NCBI GenBank assembly: GCA_024500155.1 | Contig: CM044877.1 | Span: forward strand, 80,398,501 to 80,462,500 | Reading direction: 5' to 3' | DNA: 64,000 bases | Source: Chenopodium formosanum | Taxonomy: Eukaryota; Streptophyta; Magnoliopsida; Caryophyllales; Amaranthaceae | Notes under the pieces: model-generated | Database searches by the model: none | Seen by the model: the letters and a program-made list of their open reading frames with translations, nothing else | Told to the model about the DNA's origin: nothing | Translations under genes and position numbers: made by a program | Part shown: positions 32,201 through 42,244 of the stretch, one piece after another | Position numbering within the stretch: the first letter of the stretch is position 1 | How the letters are laid out: each line of letters starts with the position of its first letter

Positions 32201-32579
32201 ATAAACCACTCTTCAAACTACCAAGAAGCATTGAAGTCTCTGTCTGAGTAAGACCCTGGATGAAACATTCATCATGAGTAAAGTACACTCTGCAGTTCAT
32301 ATCCTTGCACAACTTATGGATTGAAATCAAATTAAATTTGAACTCAGGAACATGCAACACATTCCTAAGGGTAATTTGATTATTTAATCTGACAGAACCT
32401 ATATGCTTCACAACAACTTTTCGGCCATTAGGGACTGTAATAGTGCAATTAGGATTGTTAACTAACTTGTAATCCTCAAACCAACTCAAATCAGAACAGA
32501 TATGATCTGTTGCTCCACTGTCTAAAAGCCAATTAGCATTAGAACAAGAAATGAGACAGATGTTACCTGTCATCATAGC
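29226..32579 (-). CDS. Copia Pol: protease, integrase, reverse transcriptase, RNase H
   Basis: An uninterrupted frame of about 1116 codons. In order: a protease site LLDSGATDH near residue 17, a GAG-pre-integrase/zinc-binding region (LWHLRLGHMS ... CQICPAAKQ, the HHCC finger), and an integrase core with D,D,E candidates in HIDVWGPY, RSDNARE and VVERKHKHLLE. The reverse transcriptase has AFLHGDL and the active-site YVDDII. RNase H has DADWAACADSRR, SSSESEYRAMA and HCDNQSA. The left end of the frame is cut off from gag by the MITE at 32580-33076, so the first Met (32576) is an accident of the insertion and not a true start. The domains themselves look intact. Confidence 0.95.
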   Translation of the reverse strand, partial: AMMTGNICLISCSNANWLLDSGATDHICSDLSWFEDYKLVNNPNCTITVPNGRKVVVKHIGSVRLNNQITLRNVLHVPEFKFNLISIHKLCKDMNCRVYFTHDECFIQGLTQTETSMLLGSLKSGLYNIADNSELESASKCLTAVDDAKLWHLRLGHMSFSQMKLVKPEFSYNKCLNNTICQICPAAKQSRLPFPSSSIKSSAPFELIHIDVWGPYGIKSHSGCNQFLTIVDDYSRFTWVHLLKLKTETVQIFSDFCTYVETQFLKKIKSVRSDNARELIEGDMKKLLVSKGIFHYTSCSDTPQQNGVVERKHKHLLESARALMFQSQLPAKYWGDSIICAAYLINRMPLSAIQNNIPFERVFQKSVSLQHLRVFGCLCYVSTSKVHRSKFDPRATAGVFLGYSVSQKGYKVLLLDSNKVIISRKIVFHEKYFPFHFIHKSSSPILSDIFLPAQSHDFFHDDYVSHLDQFLSSQNFSDDSSLPSTPLSTSDHSLSSVPHINSDSSLPSTPHLNSDYSSSSSSDSTSFSSPLITLDSSVPTIPENPVLDFTHSLPRQSSRPHKSPFWHKDYVCNASITGHWCNLVSYSTYSTEHKAFISQLQPVHEPISYAEAVTDQNWVEAMSKEIKALTDNGTWDLVTLPKDKKAIGFKWVYKIKLKKDGTIERYKARLVAKGYNQKYGIDYDETFSPVMKMATVRCLLALAACKHWTIFQLDVNNAFLHGDLCEDVYMKVPDGVPNPDNKVCRLRKALYGLKQASRQWFAKLVQEMILLGFVMSQYDNSLFTKKEAAEITFAAVYVDDIIITGTSISSIEHFKQHLHNKFSIKDLGVLNYFLGIEVGYVPEGIVLSQSKFTRELLDEAPFDLSKKAITPLPLHLKLSADSGDLVMNAEVYRSMVGKLNYLTNTRPDLSYTVQCLSQFLQHPRTSHLDALHHTLRYLAHTQSQGILLRASDSLTLQAFSDADWAACADSRRYITGYILLFGNSPISWKSKKQSTVSKSSSESEYRAMAAASSDVVWMVNLLEEMGVTGLKPVTLHCDNQSALYIAKNPVFHDRTKHIEIDCHFTREKVLEGLLQLTYLPTQSQLADVFTKVLPAAQSQELLSKLGLFDLTSHPPPT

Positions 32580-33076
32580 TAGGGGTGTACAAAAACTGTC
32601 CCGGACCTGAAAACCGACCTGAACCGGACCTGTTGGGACCGGACCTGTAGATTCAGGTCCGGTCCCGGTCCTTGAAATTCAAGGATTCCGGGTTTCAGGT
32701 CCGGTCCGGGTAAAACCCGGAACTTTCAGGTCCGGATCTGAAACCGGTAAAACTACTTTTTTTTTAATTAATAAGTTTAAATAGGCCCATAAACAGGTCC
32801 AAACAGGTCCATAACAGGTCCAAACAGGTCCAATCAGGTCCAAACAGGTCTAAACAGGTCAGCACTTTCATATTATTTAAAAAAAAATCAAAAAAAAAAA
32901 CTAATCAGGTCTATTCAGGTCCAAACCCGGACCGGACCTGATTTTTCAGGTCTGGACCGGAACCGGACCTGTTGATTCAGGTCCGGTCTCCGGTCCTTAA
33001 AAATCAAGAATTCAGGTCCCGGTCCATTCAGGTCCGGGTCAGGTCCGGTCCGGTTTTGGACCGGTGTACAGCCCTA
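32580..33076. mobile_element. hAT-type MITE nested in the copia element, 497 bp
   Basis: The terminal inverted repeats are TAGGGGTGTACA and TGTACAGCCCTA (one mismatch). The perfect 8-bp direct repeat ATCATAGC flanks it (32572-32579 and 33077-33084). The interior is full of short direct repeats of caggtcc(a/g) and ccggacctg in both orientations. This fits hAT elements, whose transposase binds many subterminal repeats. It has no coding capacity. Removing it with one target copy would join the copia frames on each side, so it is the younger insertion. Confidence 0.95.
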
Positions 33077-33490
33077 ATCATAGCAGCATGATTGGGATTT
33101 TCAGTCTTCTGATTGTCTTTGTTTCTAGCAACAGTGTCCAAGAAGCATCTATATTCTTCAGCAGATAGAGAATCAAAAGCAATTCTGTCAGTATCCTGTG
33201 AATTATCATCCATGTCACTTGCACCAACAACAACAATTTTTCTGTCCTTGAATCCAGAAAAACCAGGTGGATACCCATGAATTTCAAAGCATCTATCAAT
33301 GCTATGTCCAGGAATCTTGCAATGTGTACAATAAAACCTGGAACCAGGTTTCTCAAACCTCTTGTTCCCAGAATAATTCTGCTGCCTAGAATTATTACCT
33401 GAATAAGACTGCTTGTTCATAGAGGAATTGTTACTGTAAGAATTGCTAGGCTGTCTGTAATTCCTGTTGTTCTGATCATTGAACCTGCGC
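33028..33490 (-). pseudogene. Copia Gag C-terminal part with zinc knuckle
   Basis: This frame continues gag in the +1 register. It is rich in Asn, Gln, Ser and Arg and contains one CCHC knuckle, CTHCKIPGHSIDRC (C-X2-C-X4-H-X4-C), which binds RNA in retroelement Gag. It runs into the MITE, where its last residues are MITE-encoded. The first in-frame Met is at 33420, but the frame is open back to the frameshift near 33493. Confidence 0.85.
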
Positions 33491-34219
33491 CTAAGCCATA
33501 GATTCAGAGTGAGAATTCAGCTGTGTAACCTCTTTATGCCTCTCTTCTTGAGCAAAAATCCTGTATGCCTCTGAGACCTTAGGTAAGGGAGACATCATAA
33601 GAACATTTCCCCTAATAGTAGAGAATTGTTCAGTCAAATTCATCATGAATTGAAGTAGATTTTTCTCTTGCTCACGTTGAAAAATCTTATGAGTCAGATT
33701 ACAAGTGCACTTGTTGCAAGTACAATGTGGTATAAGATGAGCATCACTGATCCTATCCCATAGAGTTTTAATCTCAGTGTAAAACTCAGAAACAGACTGA
33801 TATCCTTGTGAAATATCAGCTAATTTCTGCTCTAGAGAGTAAACTTGTGCCATAGAAGCAAAACCAAAACGATCATCCAAATCCTTCCAAACATCAGCAG
33901 CAGATTTGAAAAACAATACACTCTTAGCAATTACAGGATCTAGATTAACCAGAATCCAAGATAAGACCAGATCATTACACCTTTCCCAGGCAACAAGTTG
34001 TGTTGAATCAGAACTATCAAGTCTAGGAATTGATCCAGTAACAAAACCTAGCTTATTTTTTGCAGATAAATTGATCATCATTGATCTCTTCCAATCATGA
34101 TAATTTTCTCCTTTAAACTTGAAGGAAACTAACTGTGCAGAGTTAGCATCAGAAGGATGAATGTAAAAGATGCTTGAAGGATCTTGATTCAGAGGTAAAA
34201 CTACATTGTTTCCAGCCAT
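33491..34219 (-). pseudogene. Copia Gag N-terminal part, ends at a frameshift stop
   Basis: It starts MAGNNVVLPLNQDPSS (34219) and has the copia Gag pattern: YIHPSDANSAQL, then FKFKGENYHDWKRSM, then the retrotran-gag region (VWKDLDDRFGFASMAQVYSL). It ends ESMA-TAG at 33491. A single extra T/A pair at 33493-33494 creates the stop: without it the frame runs on into the zinc-knuckle part. The upstream in-frame Met at 34285 gives a hydrophobic extension not expected for Gag. Confidence 0.85.
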
Positions 34220-34486
34220 TTTGAATGAATAGATGAAGAAAAATGCACAAATCAACGGGATCAGGAAGTAAAAACTCAAGAACAAGTTGAGAAATCCAGA
34301 AATCAGCTAAACAAAACCATATATCATTAGATCTTCAAACAAATATCTCCAGAATCAAACAAACATCTCCAGAATCTGAAAAACAATCAAAATGATCGAG
34401 AATTAGATCAGAAAACAACTGAACAATGCAGCAGATTCAATCAGGAACAATCAAGCTGTTGATCGAACGAAAAACTTCTTCTGCAA

Positions 34487-34498
34487 GCTCTGATACCA
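34487..34498 (-). other. Primer-binding site of the copia element
   Basis: The minus strand reads TGGTATCAGAGC, complementary to the 3' end of plant initiator tRNA-Met, directly next to the 5' LTR. Confidence 0.92.
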
Positions 34499-34810
34499 TG
34501 TTATTTTTGATTATCAGCAGAAATTAAACTCAGGAAAAACGAGAGAAAAAACTATCAGCTAAATAGAAAGGGGGTTTTTGATTAATGAGATGAAGTATTT
34601 TTTTTGTGTAATGAATACATAAAAATGAGGTCATAACCTCTATATATACTGGAAACAAATTAATCTAGAAACTGCTGTCATAACAGAATCATAACAGAAT
34701 TCTGTTATGACTTTGTAACAAACTTTCTGACGTGGAGAAAGAAGCTGAGCTGGAGCAGAAAACTTCTGGAACTTTCTGAGATCAGCCAAGGAAGCACATA
34801 TAGTTCAACA
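34499..34810 (-). repeat. 5' LTR of the copia element, 312 bp
   Basis: It matches the other LTR except for about two substitutions and the 11-bp duplication found only in the other copy. It should contain the element's promoter. Confidence 0.95.
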
Positions 34811-34815
34811 CCTCT

Positions 34816-37800
34816 TTTTAATTATTCTTTTGGTTGGTAATTTGGGCCCAAAAGATGCTTCATTCTCTTTTGAAAGGAACACATTTGATTGTCGATTGAT
34901 CGTTAGATTGAATGTAAGAAGTTATTGATCGTTAGATTGAATGTAAGAAGTTATTATTATTGTTACACATTCGAATCATACCATGCATTATTGTTAGGGA
35001 GTTTCACTTCTCAAATTTCTTTAATTAGTCAACTTTGTATTGATTGTAATAACTTGCAATAATATAATTTTGATGGAAGAGATTTTCATTTATGTCATTT
35101 GAAAAAAAAAATGCTAATCTTCTTTTGTAGCAAGTTCTATGGTTGAAGAAGTTTATCGTTGGATTCTTAGCTTTATTGATTGCATTTTTTTTTTTTTAAT
35201 TTGTATTATTTTAATTTGTCAACCAAATGATTTCACAGTCATCTACTCCTCTTATAATAATCATATTATAATGTCAATATATATAAAATGATCATTACAC
35301 TATCACTGTCCTCTTAGTAATAAGTGTCAATCTGTGATACTCTAGCTAGCTTAGCATGATGTTAAATAATAAATTGTATTTCTCATACATGTTTGAACTT
35401 GGAAAAATGATGTGAGGCATGTCATAGTTAAGAGTTAGACCTCTAGTAACCAGTGATGAATTGAATGATAGACAAAAAAAGTATGAGAGGTCAAAAAATT
35501 TGAACTTAACCTCTACTTAAAACAATAGATCGAGATTTGACCAATGAAGAAAAATATATAAATAAATATTTTTTAAGGGTATAGATATCTGTACATTATT
35601 TGTTCTATACTGTGCTAGGCAATTTACAAAAAATGATACAATTAACATTAATGAGGGCAAATAAATAAACATCGTTTTTATAGGCATAAATATCCGCAAA
35701 CTATATATCAAAGTTTGTTTATTTAAACTTAAAAGGTACGGATAAGTATATTCTTATAGCCTTAACCTTTATCATTTATAAAAACAACACACTACCAAAA
35801 TTAAATTTAAAGTTCAATTAAAATAGTGGATTTTTTAGCACATTCGAGTAGCTATAATTTAGGTGATGATTAAGTACACAACAAGTATTATTAAGACTTA
35901 AGAGAAGCATAATACAAGATTATATAAGTCATTAACAATGCAAACTATTTAAGCGTATGAATGTGATTTATAAATGCACATGCATGCTATATAGTTGAAA
36001 AACTCCCGTTTTATGCCTCGGAGTTTCGTTTCTTTATTTCCATTTGAATTAAACAAATAATAATTGTCATTTGTCAACTTGCTTGATTTGTTTACTATGT
36101 TGACTCATTATCACCCATTTTACAAGAATATTCGTGTCAGTTTTTCGGTTTAATTATTAATTAATTTTCTTCAAGAAGGGTTAATGATTTTACATAAATA
36201 ATACTTCGTACGTACTTCCTAAGGTGAGCCGTTCCCCCATTAAACCTATAGTTATATAACATTAATGTATACAATAATGCATTATTTGTGTAGGTAAGCT
36301 TTGTGATAATCTTAACAATTATGATTCTGTCTTTCATGTGTTGCCAAGTAGAAAGCTGTCTAAACTTATTTCTTCATCATCACGAATTCACGAGATTGTG
36401 ACAATATGTCATGTGTATTTTAATCGATTTCAATATTATCACTACTTTTTGGTGTTGTCTATAGGGAAACAAACCGAGTAGCAAATTAGCTGATAATATA
36501 AGTTACATCAGCATTACTTAGAACGTAAAGAATCTTATATTAAGCCAATAAGCGATTTATATTACATGCATGTAACTGATTAAATTAATGGTTATTAGAA
36601 GACAAACTAGATGATTTCAATCACCTAAGTGACCTCATTCCAAGGTGTTGTTTAGTCCGGGGTAATCCTATATAATCACCCTAGCTTTATCTTTTTTGGA
36701 TATGAGAAAGTTTAAATTACACGATTCTGTGTGATTTTCGGATCGGCTGATATTTTTCCAAAATTGAAATGGATGTGGGAAGTGACTCTCGGAGTCATGA
36801 AAGCTGTTATATTTATCTATAATTGTAACAGGCCAACAATAAGTTTCCAAAGTTTCAATGATGAGTTTGATTCAATGGTCGTCAGTCTATTTTGTACATC
36901 TATTGTAATGGTAGTTGTGACTTGTAAGAGATGATTATATCGTAACCACCAACTAGGCATTCCAAGGTTCCATTAAGATGATATGTACTCCTTCCATCCC
37001 CTTATTTTGCCCCTTAGGTGCATGATGTTCACTTTATTAATTTTTGGCTGTGTAAAGTTGATAAGAGAAAATAATGATTTGGATCCCCTATAATTGTATA
37101 TGGTATGAAGCAAAATAAAGAGATTACCTAAAAAAAAAGTGGAGCAAAAATTAAGGAAAACTCATACAGTATAAGCCAAAGGAATTTGAATATTTGATCA
37201 ATTCACATTATAATTAAGGGCACCAACTCCATGCTACTATCGTTTCGCTGAAATAATTCAAGGAGAATTTTCATCATTATTATATGCATTATGGTCATCA
37301 AAGTTCAAACATTCTTGGACTTATGTTTGATTAGAGTTGTCTAATCATAGAGTATTTTCATCACCTAAGTTCCTAATTATTGATGAACAACTTTGACAAA
37401 TTGGATTTTTATACATGCTTTAATTTTTATCTTATAGAACACTCCTTTTGTTTTTGAAATGATATGCACCACATTTTTAGTCCAAACCTTCTTAATTATC
37501 AAATTAATATCCTACTATTTACATTTAGTAACAAAATTTGTAAAGAGCATCTTATACAAGCTAAGAAATAAGTAATATAGTACGGTGTAACAAATTTCGT
37601 AAATAGTGAATGATAAACGTATTAGCTTAGGTATCTGGTGTCTTTATTATTGTGCAGAGGTTCTCCTAATATTTCGTACCTTATATATATACGAAGTATT
37701 TTTTTAAAGTTAGTAAAATTAAAGCAAAGGACAGATAATTATATTATGATATCGAGTTTGTAACGAGTAGTGGAATTTAAGAAAAAAAATTAATTAATTA

Positions 37801-39632
37801 AAGGAATAAGAAGAGCATGTTAAAAAAAATTAGTCATGCAAGCAACTTATCATGTTAATGCTTACAAGTATGATAAGAAGTATATATGATAATAAAACAG
37901 CTAGCTCGAGATTTGAGATCGATGAGATGCATTTATCAGCTGTCTTCGAGGAGGTGCCATCTTCTTCAATTCTTAAGAAATACTCACTTATAATTAATTG
38001 GTTTAATTAAACTTATATTAAAGCCATAACTTTTGGTTTACATAGACGGGCAATATGCCACATTTTAGACTAATGCCTTGACTTAGTACAAATTTATTTA
38101 AATTAATCTATTCTAACTTTCCAAATATAGATATGTCTAGAGGGTAAGTACTAATACACTCTAATAGACCATTTCAAGTTATGTTTAGTCCAACATTTGA
38201 GTTTAGATTAAGTTAAGTGGTAGAGTATGTCAAGTTTGAAATGCTTTATTCGATCAATAGAGCCTTAAGAAAGGTAGTGGTCGGATGTCAACTAATTTCA
38301 TTGCTTGATAAAATTTAGGAGGCCTCCTCTATACATCACTTTTCATATCCTCCGTACCTAGACTTATGTTATCTAGAACTTGAGATATTCTCATTTAGAT
38401 ACACAGTGAAGTGAGAGATAATGCGATATGAGTAAGATTGAAATAATCATACATACCCATAATATAAGCTAATCGTTATGTATATTGAGTGACGGTTTAT
38501 TGAACAATGTTATTGCAATTCTTTGGTATTAATTTGTCAGCAATCACATGCACATCAATGTAGATAACCTTATAAAAATAACCGTACATAAAAATATCAG
38601 CTAGTAATCTTAATAATACGTAATATATTGATTCATTTGATTATTGGAAAGACTTACATACATAATACTAATAGATAATAATTGTACGTATTTATTTAGC
38701 TAGACTGCTAGACAATTATTATTGGGCATCATATTTGTTTTATGAATTAGACCGACTTATATTTATGTCATAAAATTATATAATATGGTTAGAGAACAAA
38801 ATAATGTCAACAATAGGTGCGGTGCGGCTTCGCTCAAGTTGTGTAGTCAGTGCTACAAAGGAAATGAAGTATGCATGGTAGTGTGGCTTACATGGTAGCA
38901 ACAGGCAGGGCTCATGCTTCGTGTTCTCACTCCTTTGACTTTGACTTTTGAAACTCTATCAATTGAACTAACATGCATGCTTCTTATTTGACGGTGCTTA
39001 ATTAATAAAAATTTAAAATAATGCTACTACACTATAGTTTATAGTGTATAATAATTTGCATTTATAATTCTACTTGTATATACTAATGTATGATGACATT
39101 GATTCAACGCTCATTTCATTTCTTCCCAGCTAAATCATATGAATAATTTGATTATTACATCATCTATTATATTATGTACTACTTATTTTATAGTTCTTGC
39201 AATCATTTTATTGTCTTGTACGTAAACCAAGTGACTATGTGAGTCTTGCTCTCATGGTACGGGTCTTGGAATTTGTGAAATTCCCGTTATTCCTCAATCT
39301 CAGTCTATTCGGTTCGTGTTTCTAGAGTAAGACTTTAGAAATTTAGACTTGTTTATTAATCATCTAATATAAATAATCACGCTTTTTTAAAAATATTTTA
39401 TACTCGTAATATAGTATTTTGGGATCTAAAGATAATCAAAATGCAACAATTGAATGAGATTTTGAAAGCACGCATAAATCCTCAACTAATTAGTAAAATA
39501 CAAAAGAGGACTCTAAATCCTATGATGTTTATATTACCTATTGATGTTGAGTATAATTATCTTATTTTCAGTTTAATTGTAAAATAATTTACTCTCAATG
39601 TACTAGAACCTTACATTTTTATAATAAATATA
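34816..39632. other. Gene-poor AT-rich region
   Basis: It contains a 29-bp tandem duplication at about 34897-34955 (attgatcgttagattgaatg unit). Near 36988-37180 are degenerate MITE-like ends (tactccttccatcccc). No credible coding frame or RNA gene is seen. Confidence 0.5.
34897..34955. repeat. 29-bp tandem duplication
   Basis: attgatcgttagattgaatg plus taagaagtt occurs twice in direct succession, without mismatch. Confidence 0.8.
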
Positions 39633-39635
39633 TTA

Positions 39636-39819
39636 GGGTCTATTCACATTTACTGAGCTGAACTGAACTGAAATGCTGATTGAAACTGAACTGAACTGAA
39701 CTGAATTGAAATGAATATTTTATGAGAGAAGAAATTAGGAGATGCACTGAAATGAACTAAACTTAGTACAACTATACTGAACTGAACTGAACTGAAATTA
39801 AGCTGAAATGAACAAGCCC
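39636..39819. mobile_element. PIF/Harbinger-type MITE (CTGAA-rich family), copy 1
   Basis: The ends GGGTCTATTC and GAACAAGCCC are imperfect inverted repeats. TTA flanks both sides (39633-39635 and 39820-39822). The interior is dominated by the pentamer ctgaa (gaactgaactgaactgaa). Related copies lie at 45782-45953 and 46655-46846. Confidence 0.8.
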
Positions 39820-39822
39820 TTA

Positions 39823-41721
39823 CTATGATGATTTGATGTGATTGATGTCTATTGTCGCATATAGTGAAATACCACATAATATTAAGGTATTCTTACAAGT
39901 TATTTCAAAAATGGAATATATAGTATGATTATATTAAATTTAAGAGATCGAAAGTTCATCATGCTCGTTTGTCCTTTATTATTTTTCTTTAATTTAAAAG
40001 GGAAAAAATAAAAAACAGAAATCAATTGACAATATAATGAGGGAAAGTTGAACCGTGGTCCAAGCATGCAAAATGCAATGTCGTTTGTAACTATTGCCTA
40101 TTGCGACATTCAACTATAAGAGGTTCAAAATGTTTGAACTCAAAAAGTTGCAAATCTTTACCCATTATTTGATTTGACTCTTAGTTTACCTACCCTCTTG
40201 TGTGGTTAAGACTGTAATCAATTATTTGATTTGAGTTCTCATACTCCTCACGTTCTTAATATTTCCAAATAATAACATTTAATAATAAAGTAAGAAAAAG
40301 CATAAACCACAATTGCTTAATTAATTATTATTGGAGAAATCTTAAGGATGAATATGAGATTGCTTTATGTAAAGCAGAAATTTGATTTAGGATATATAAT
40401 AATGTTTTTATTATATGAAAGAAAATTTAAATTAGGATAGTTTTAGACCTCTTAGTAACTTACGCCTTGAGACTTATTACTTCAAATTTTATCAAATTTT
40501 TTATAAGAATCATAATTGCATTACATTTATCGGAAAAAAAGACGTTCAATTTATTCTAAGAACGAACATAATTAGAGGCAAATTGAATGAGGCAATGTAG
40601 ATCAAATATAAGTTGTCACTTGGAAGCTTACAAGAGAACAATGAACAAACAGCCAAATAGCTACTATTGCGCACGAAGATATACGATGACAGTCAAATTG
40701 GCCTTCTATTTTTGACGTGATATTGGCCATCTCACCTTCTTGAAAGACATTATATTAATATTAATAGTAATACCAATATCAATATCAATAATAATATTAA
40801 TATATAATCTAAGCAATCCAATTAAGCATGGACCGATGACCATACTTGGAATTTGACCCAAAATATTACCAAGAAGTAGTCCTTTTGTTTGGCAACAAAA
40901 TAATAATAAAAATTAAAAAGAAACCATTTTATTTTTTCTCTATACAAATTTTCTCTTAAGTACAAACCATGAGTCCATGAGAAAAGAAAAAAAAAAACCC
41001 CCTTTTTTTGCTTTTTCAAGTGTTATAGAATGTAAAATGGTATATTGACCTTATATATATTTATTTGTGAGTTTGAATAAAAAGGATAAGCTACAAAAAA
41101 TACACAAAAAGTAGTTAAATTTTGTAGATTATTTAATTCTTCTACTAAACGTATGAATGCATGGTGATGAACGCAACCGAACATTTTCTTCTAACTAGTG
41201 ATGTAATTCCTCTCTTATTATACGAGTATTTTTTTCTAGTTGTCATACATTCATACCAATTGAGGCTGAGGGTATTTGAAGGTATAGATCCTTACATCCA
41301 AGTACCTGATCCACAAATACTATAAAAGTCAACTTTAAAAATTGATAAATTAATTTTCGCGTACTTGTAATTAGGGAAAACTAATCATAATGTATACAAA
41401 ATGCAAGTGTGAAACACATCGAAATAAAGCTATATATTATCATTCTTCATTTGTGATTAATATACTCCAATTTGTATAAAATGTATTAACTAATAAATAT
41501 TATTAGCGATTATTCTTAATCAATTTCTCTTAGACAGCTCCGAATTGAAATAATGTATGTCCTCATATATTTCCACGTAATTTCATTTCTTTTACCCATT
41601 TAGTGCTTAAACATAAAGTGCACATGGTATGCTTTCCCAAACCCCTTAAATTATTATTATTTTTTTTTTTTTGACAAATAAATTAATTATTAATTCTTTG
41701 ACTACCTCACTTCTTCCTACT
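39823..41721. other. AT-rich region upstream of the small basic-protein gene
   Basis: It has an AAT/ATT-rich tract at about 40745-40805 and no credible frame. The last few hundred bases are the likely promoter of the gene at 41861. Confidence 0.5.
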
Positions 41722-41731
41722 TATATATATA
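41722..41731 (+). promoter_or_regulatory. TATA box of the small basic-protein gene
   Basis: tatatatata about 130 bases before the ATG, followed by a CT-rich leader (ctctctctttttctcttctttctcc), a common plant promoter layout. Confidence 0.6.
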
Positions 41732-41860
41732 CACCAAAATCCCTCCCACCCTCATTTCATTACATAATAACCTCTCTCTTTTTCTCTTCTTTCTCCAACA
41801 TTTTTGGTACACATTTTTTTTCCTACAAAAATAAAAAAGACCATATTATATACATAAAAT

Positions 41861-42244
41861 ATGGCAACTTTATTCAAGAAAAACAATAGTTTTAATAGTT
41901 ATGGTTACACTATGATGGAAAAAGAAGATCCACAAGATAAAAAACAAAGAGAGGCACAATTTTTGATATACAAAACATTAAAGCAAGCGGATCAAATTGT
42001 TGTAAGAAGATCAACAAGGCCTTCTTGGTTAAAGTTGAGAATATGCAAATTAAAGGTGAGAATTGGTAAGAGACTTTTGAGGTTAAGAAAAACTATGTTG
42101 TCTAACATTGTTAAGACTAAGATGAGTGTTTACAAACAAGTTATGGTTCAACTTAAGAGCTTCAAGCGCTTGTTTAATGTTGCCGGCGGGTGCCGAGAAG
42201 GCGGTGTTGCTATCGGCCGTCTTCCTCAACCTTTGTTCACTTGA
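41861..42244 (+). CDS. Small basic protein, 127 residues, function unknown
   Basis: Intronless frame with a plant-like start context (aaaatATGGC). TATA, CT-rich leader, ATG and stop are all in order. The N-terminus is polar (NNSFNSYGY). Residues of about 25-85 are Arg/Lys-rich and probably helical: REAQFLIYKTLKQADQIVVR, then RPSWLKLRICKLKVRIGKRL. The C-terminus is Gly-rich then PQPLFT (GGCREGGVAIGRLPQPLFT). There is no signal peptide or membrane segment, and Cys residues are few. I do not recognise the family. The ordered composition, the promoter signals and the drop to AT-rich noise on both sides argue that it is a real gene. A nucleic-acid-binding or membrane-surface role would fit the charge, but that is a guess. 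Confidence 0.7.
   Translation: MATLFKKNNSFNSYGYTMMEKEDPQDKKQREAQFLIYKTLKQADQIVVRRSTRPSWLKLRICKLKVRIGKRLLRLRKTMLSNIVKTKMSVYKQVMVQLKSFKRLFNVAGGCREGGVAIGRLPQPLFT

Larger units (their letters stand above)
28896..34810 (-). mobile_element. Ty1/copia LTR retrotransposon, 5.9 kb, with nested MITE
   Basis: The two LTRs (28896-29218 and 34499-34810) start TG and end CA. They are flanked by the 5-bp direct repeat CCTCT (28891-28895 and 34811-34815). On the minus strand the order is 5' LTR, tRNA-iMet-type primer site, gag, zinc knuckle, protease, integrase, reverse transcriptase, RNase H, polypurine tract, 3' LTR. Integrase ahead of reverse transcriptase defines copia. Apart from an 11-bp tandem duplication in the 3' LTR, the LTRs differ by about two substitutions, so insertion was recent. 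A single-base frameshift after gag and a 497-bp hAT MITE between the zinc knuckle and the protease break the reading frame, so this copy cannot make a full Gag-Pol as it stands. Confidence 0.97.

Noticed and set aside
36988..37180. Stowaway-like ends (tactccttccatcccc)
   Set aside because: The right end does not match well enough and no TA pair could be fixed.
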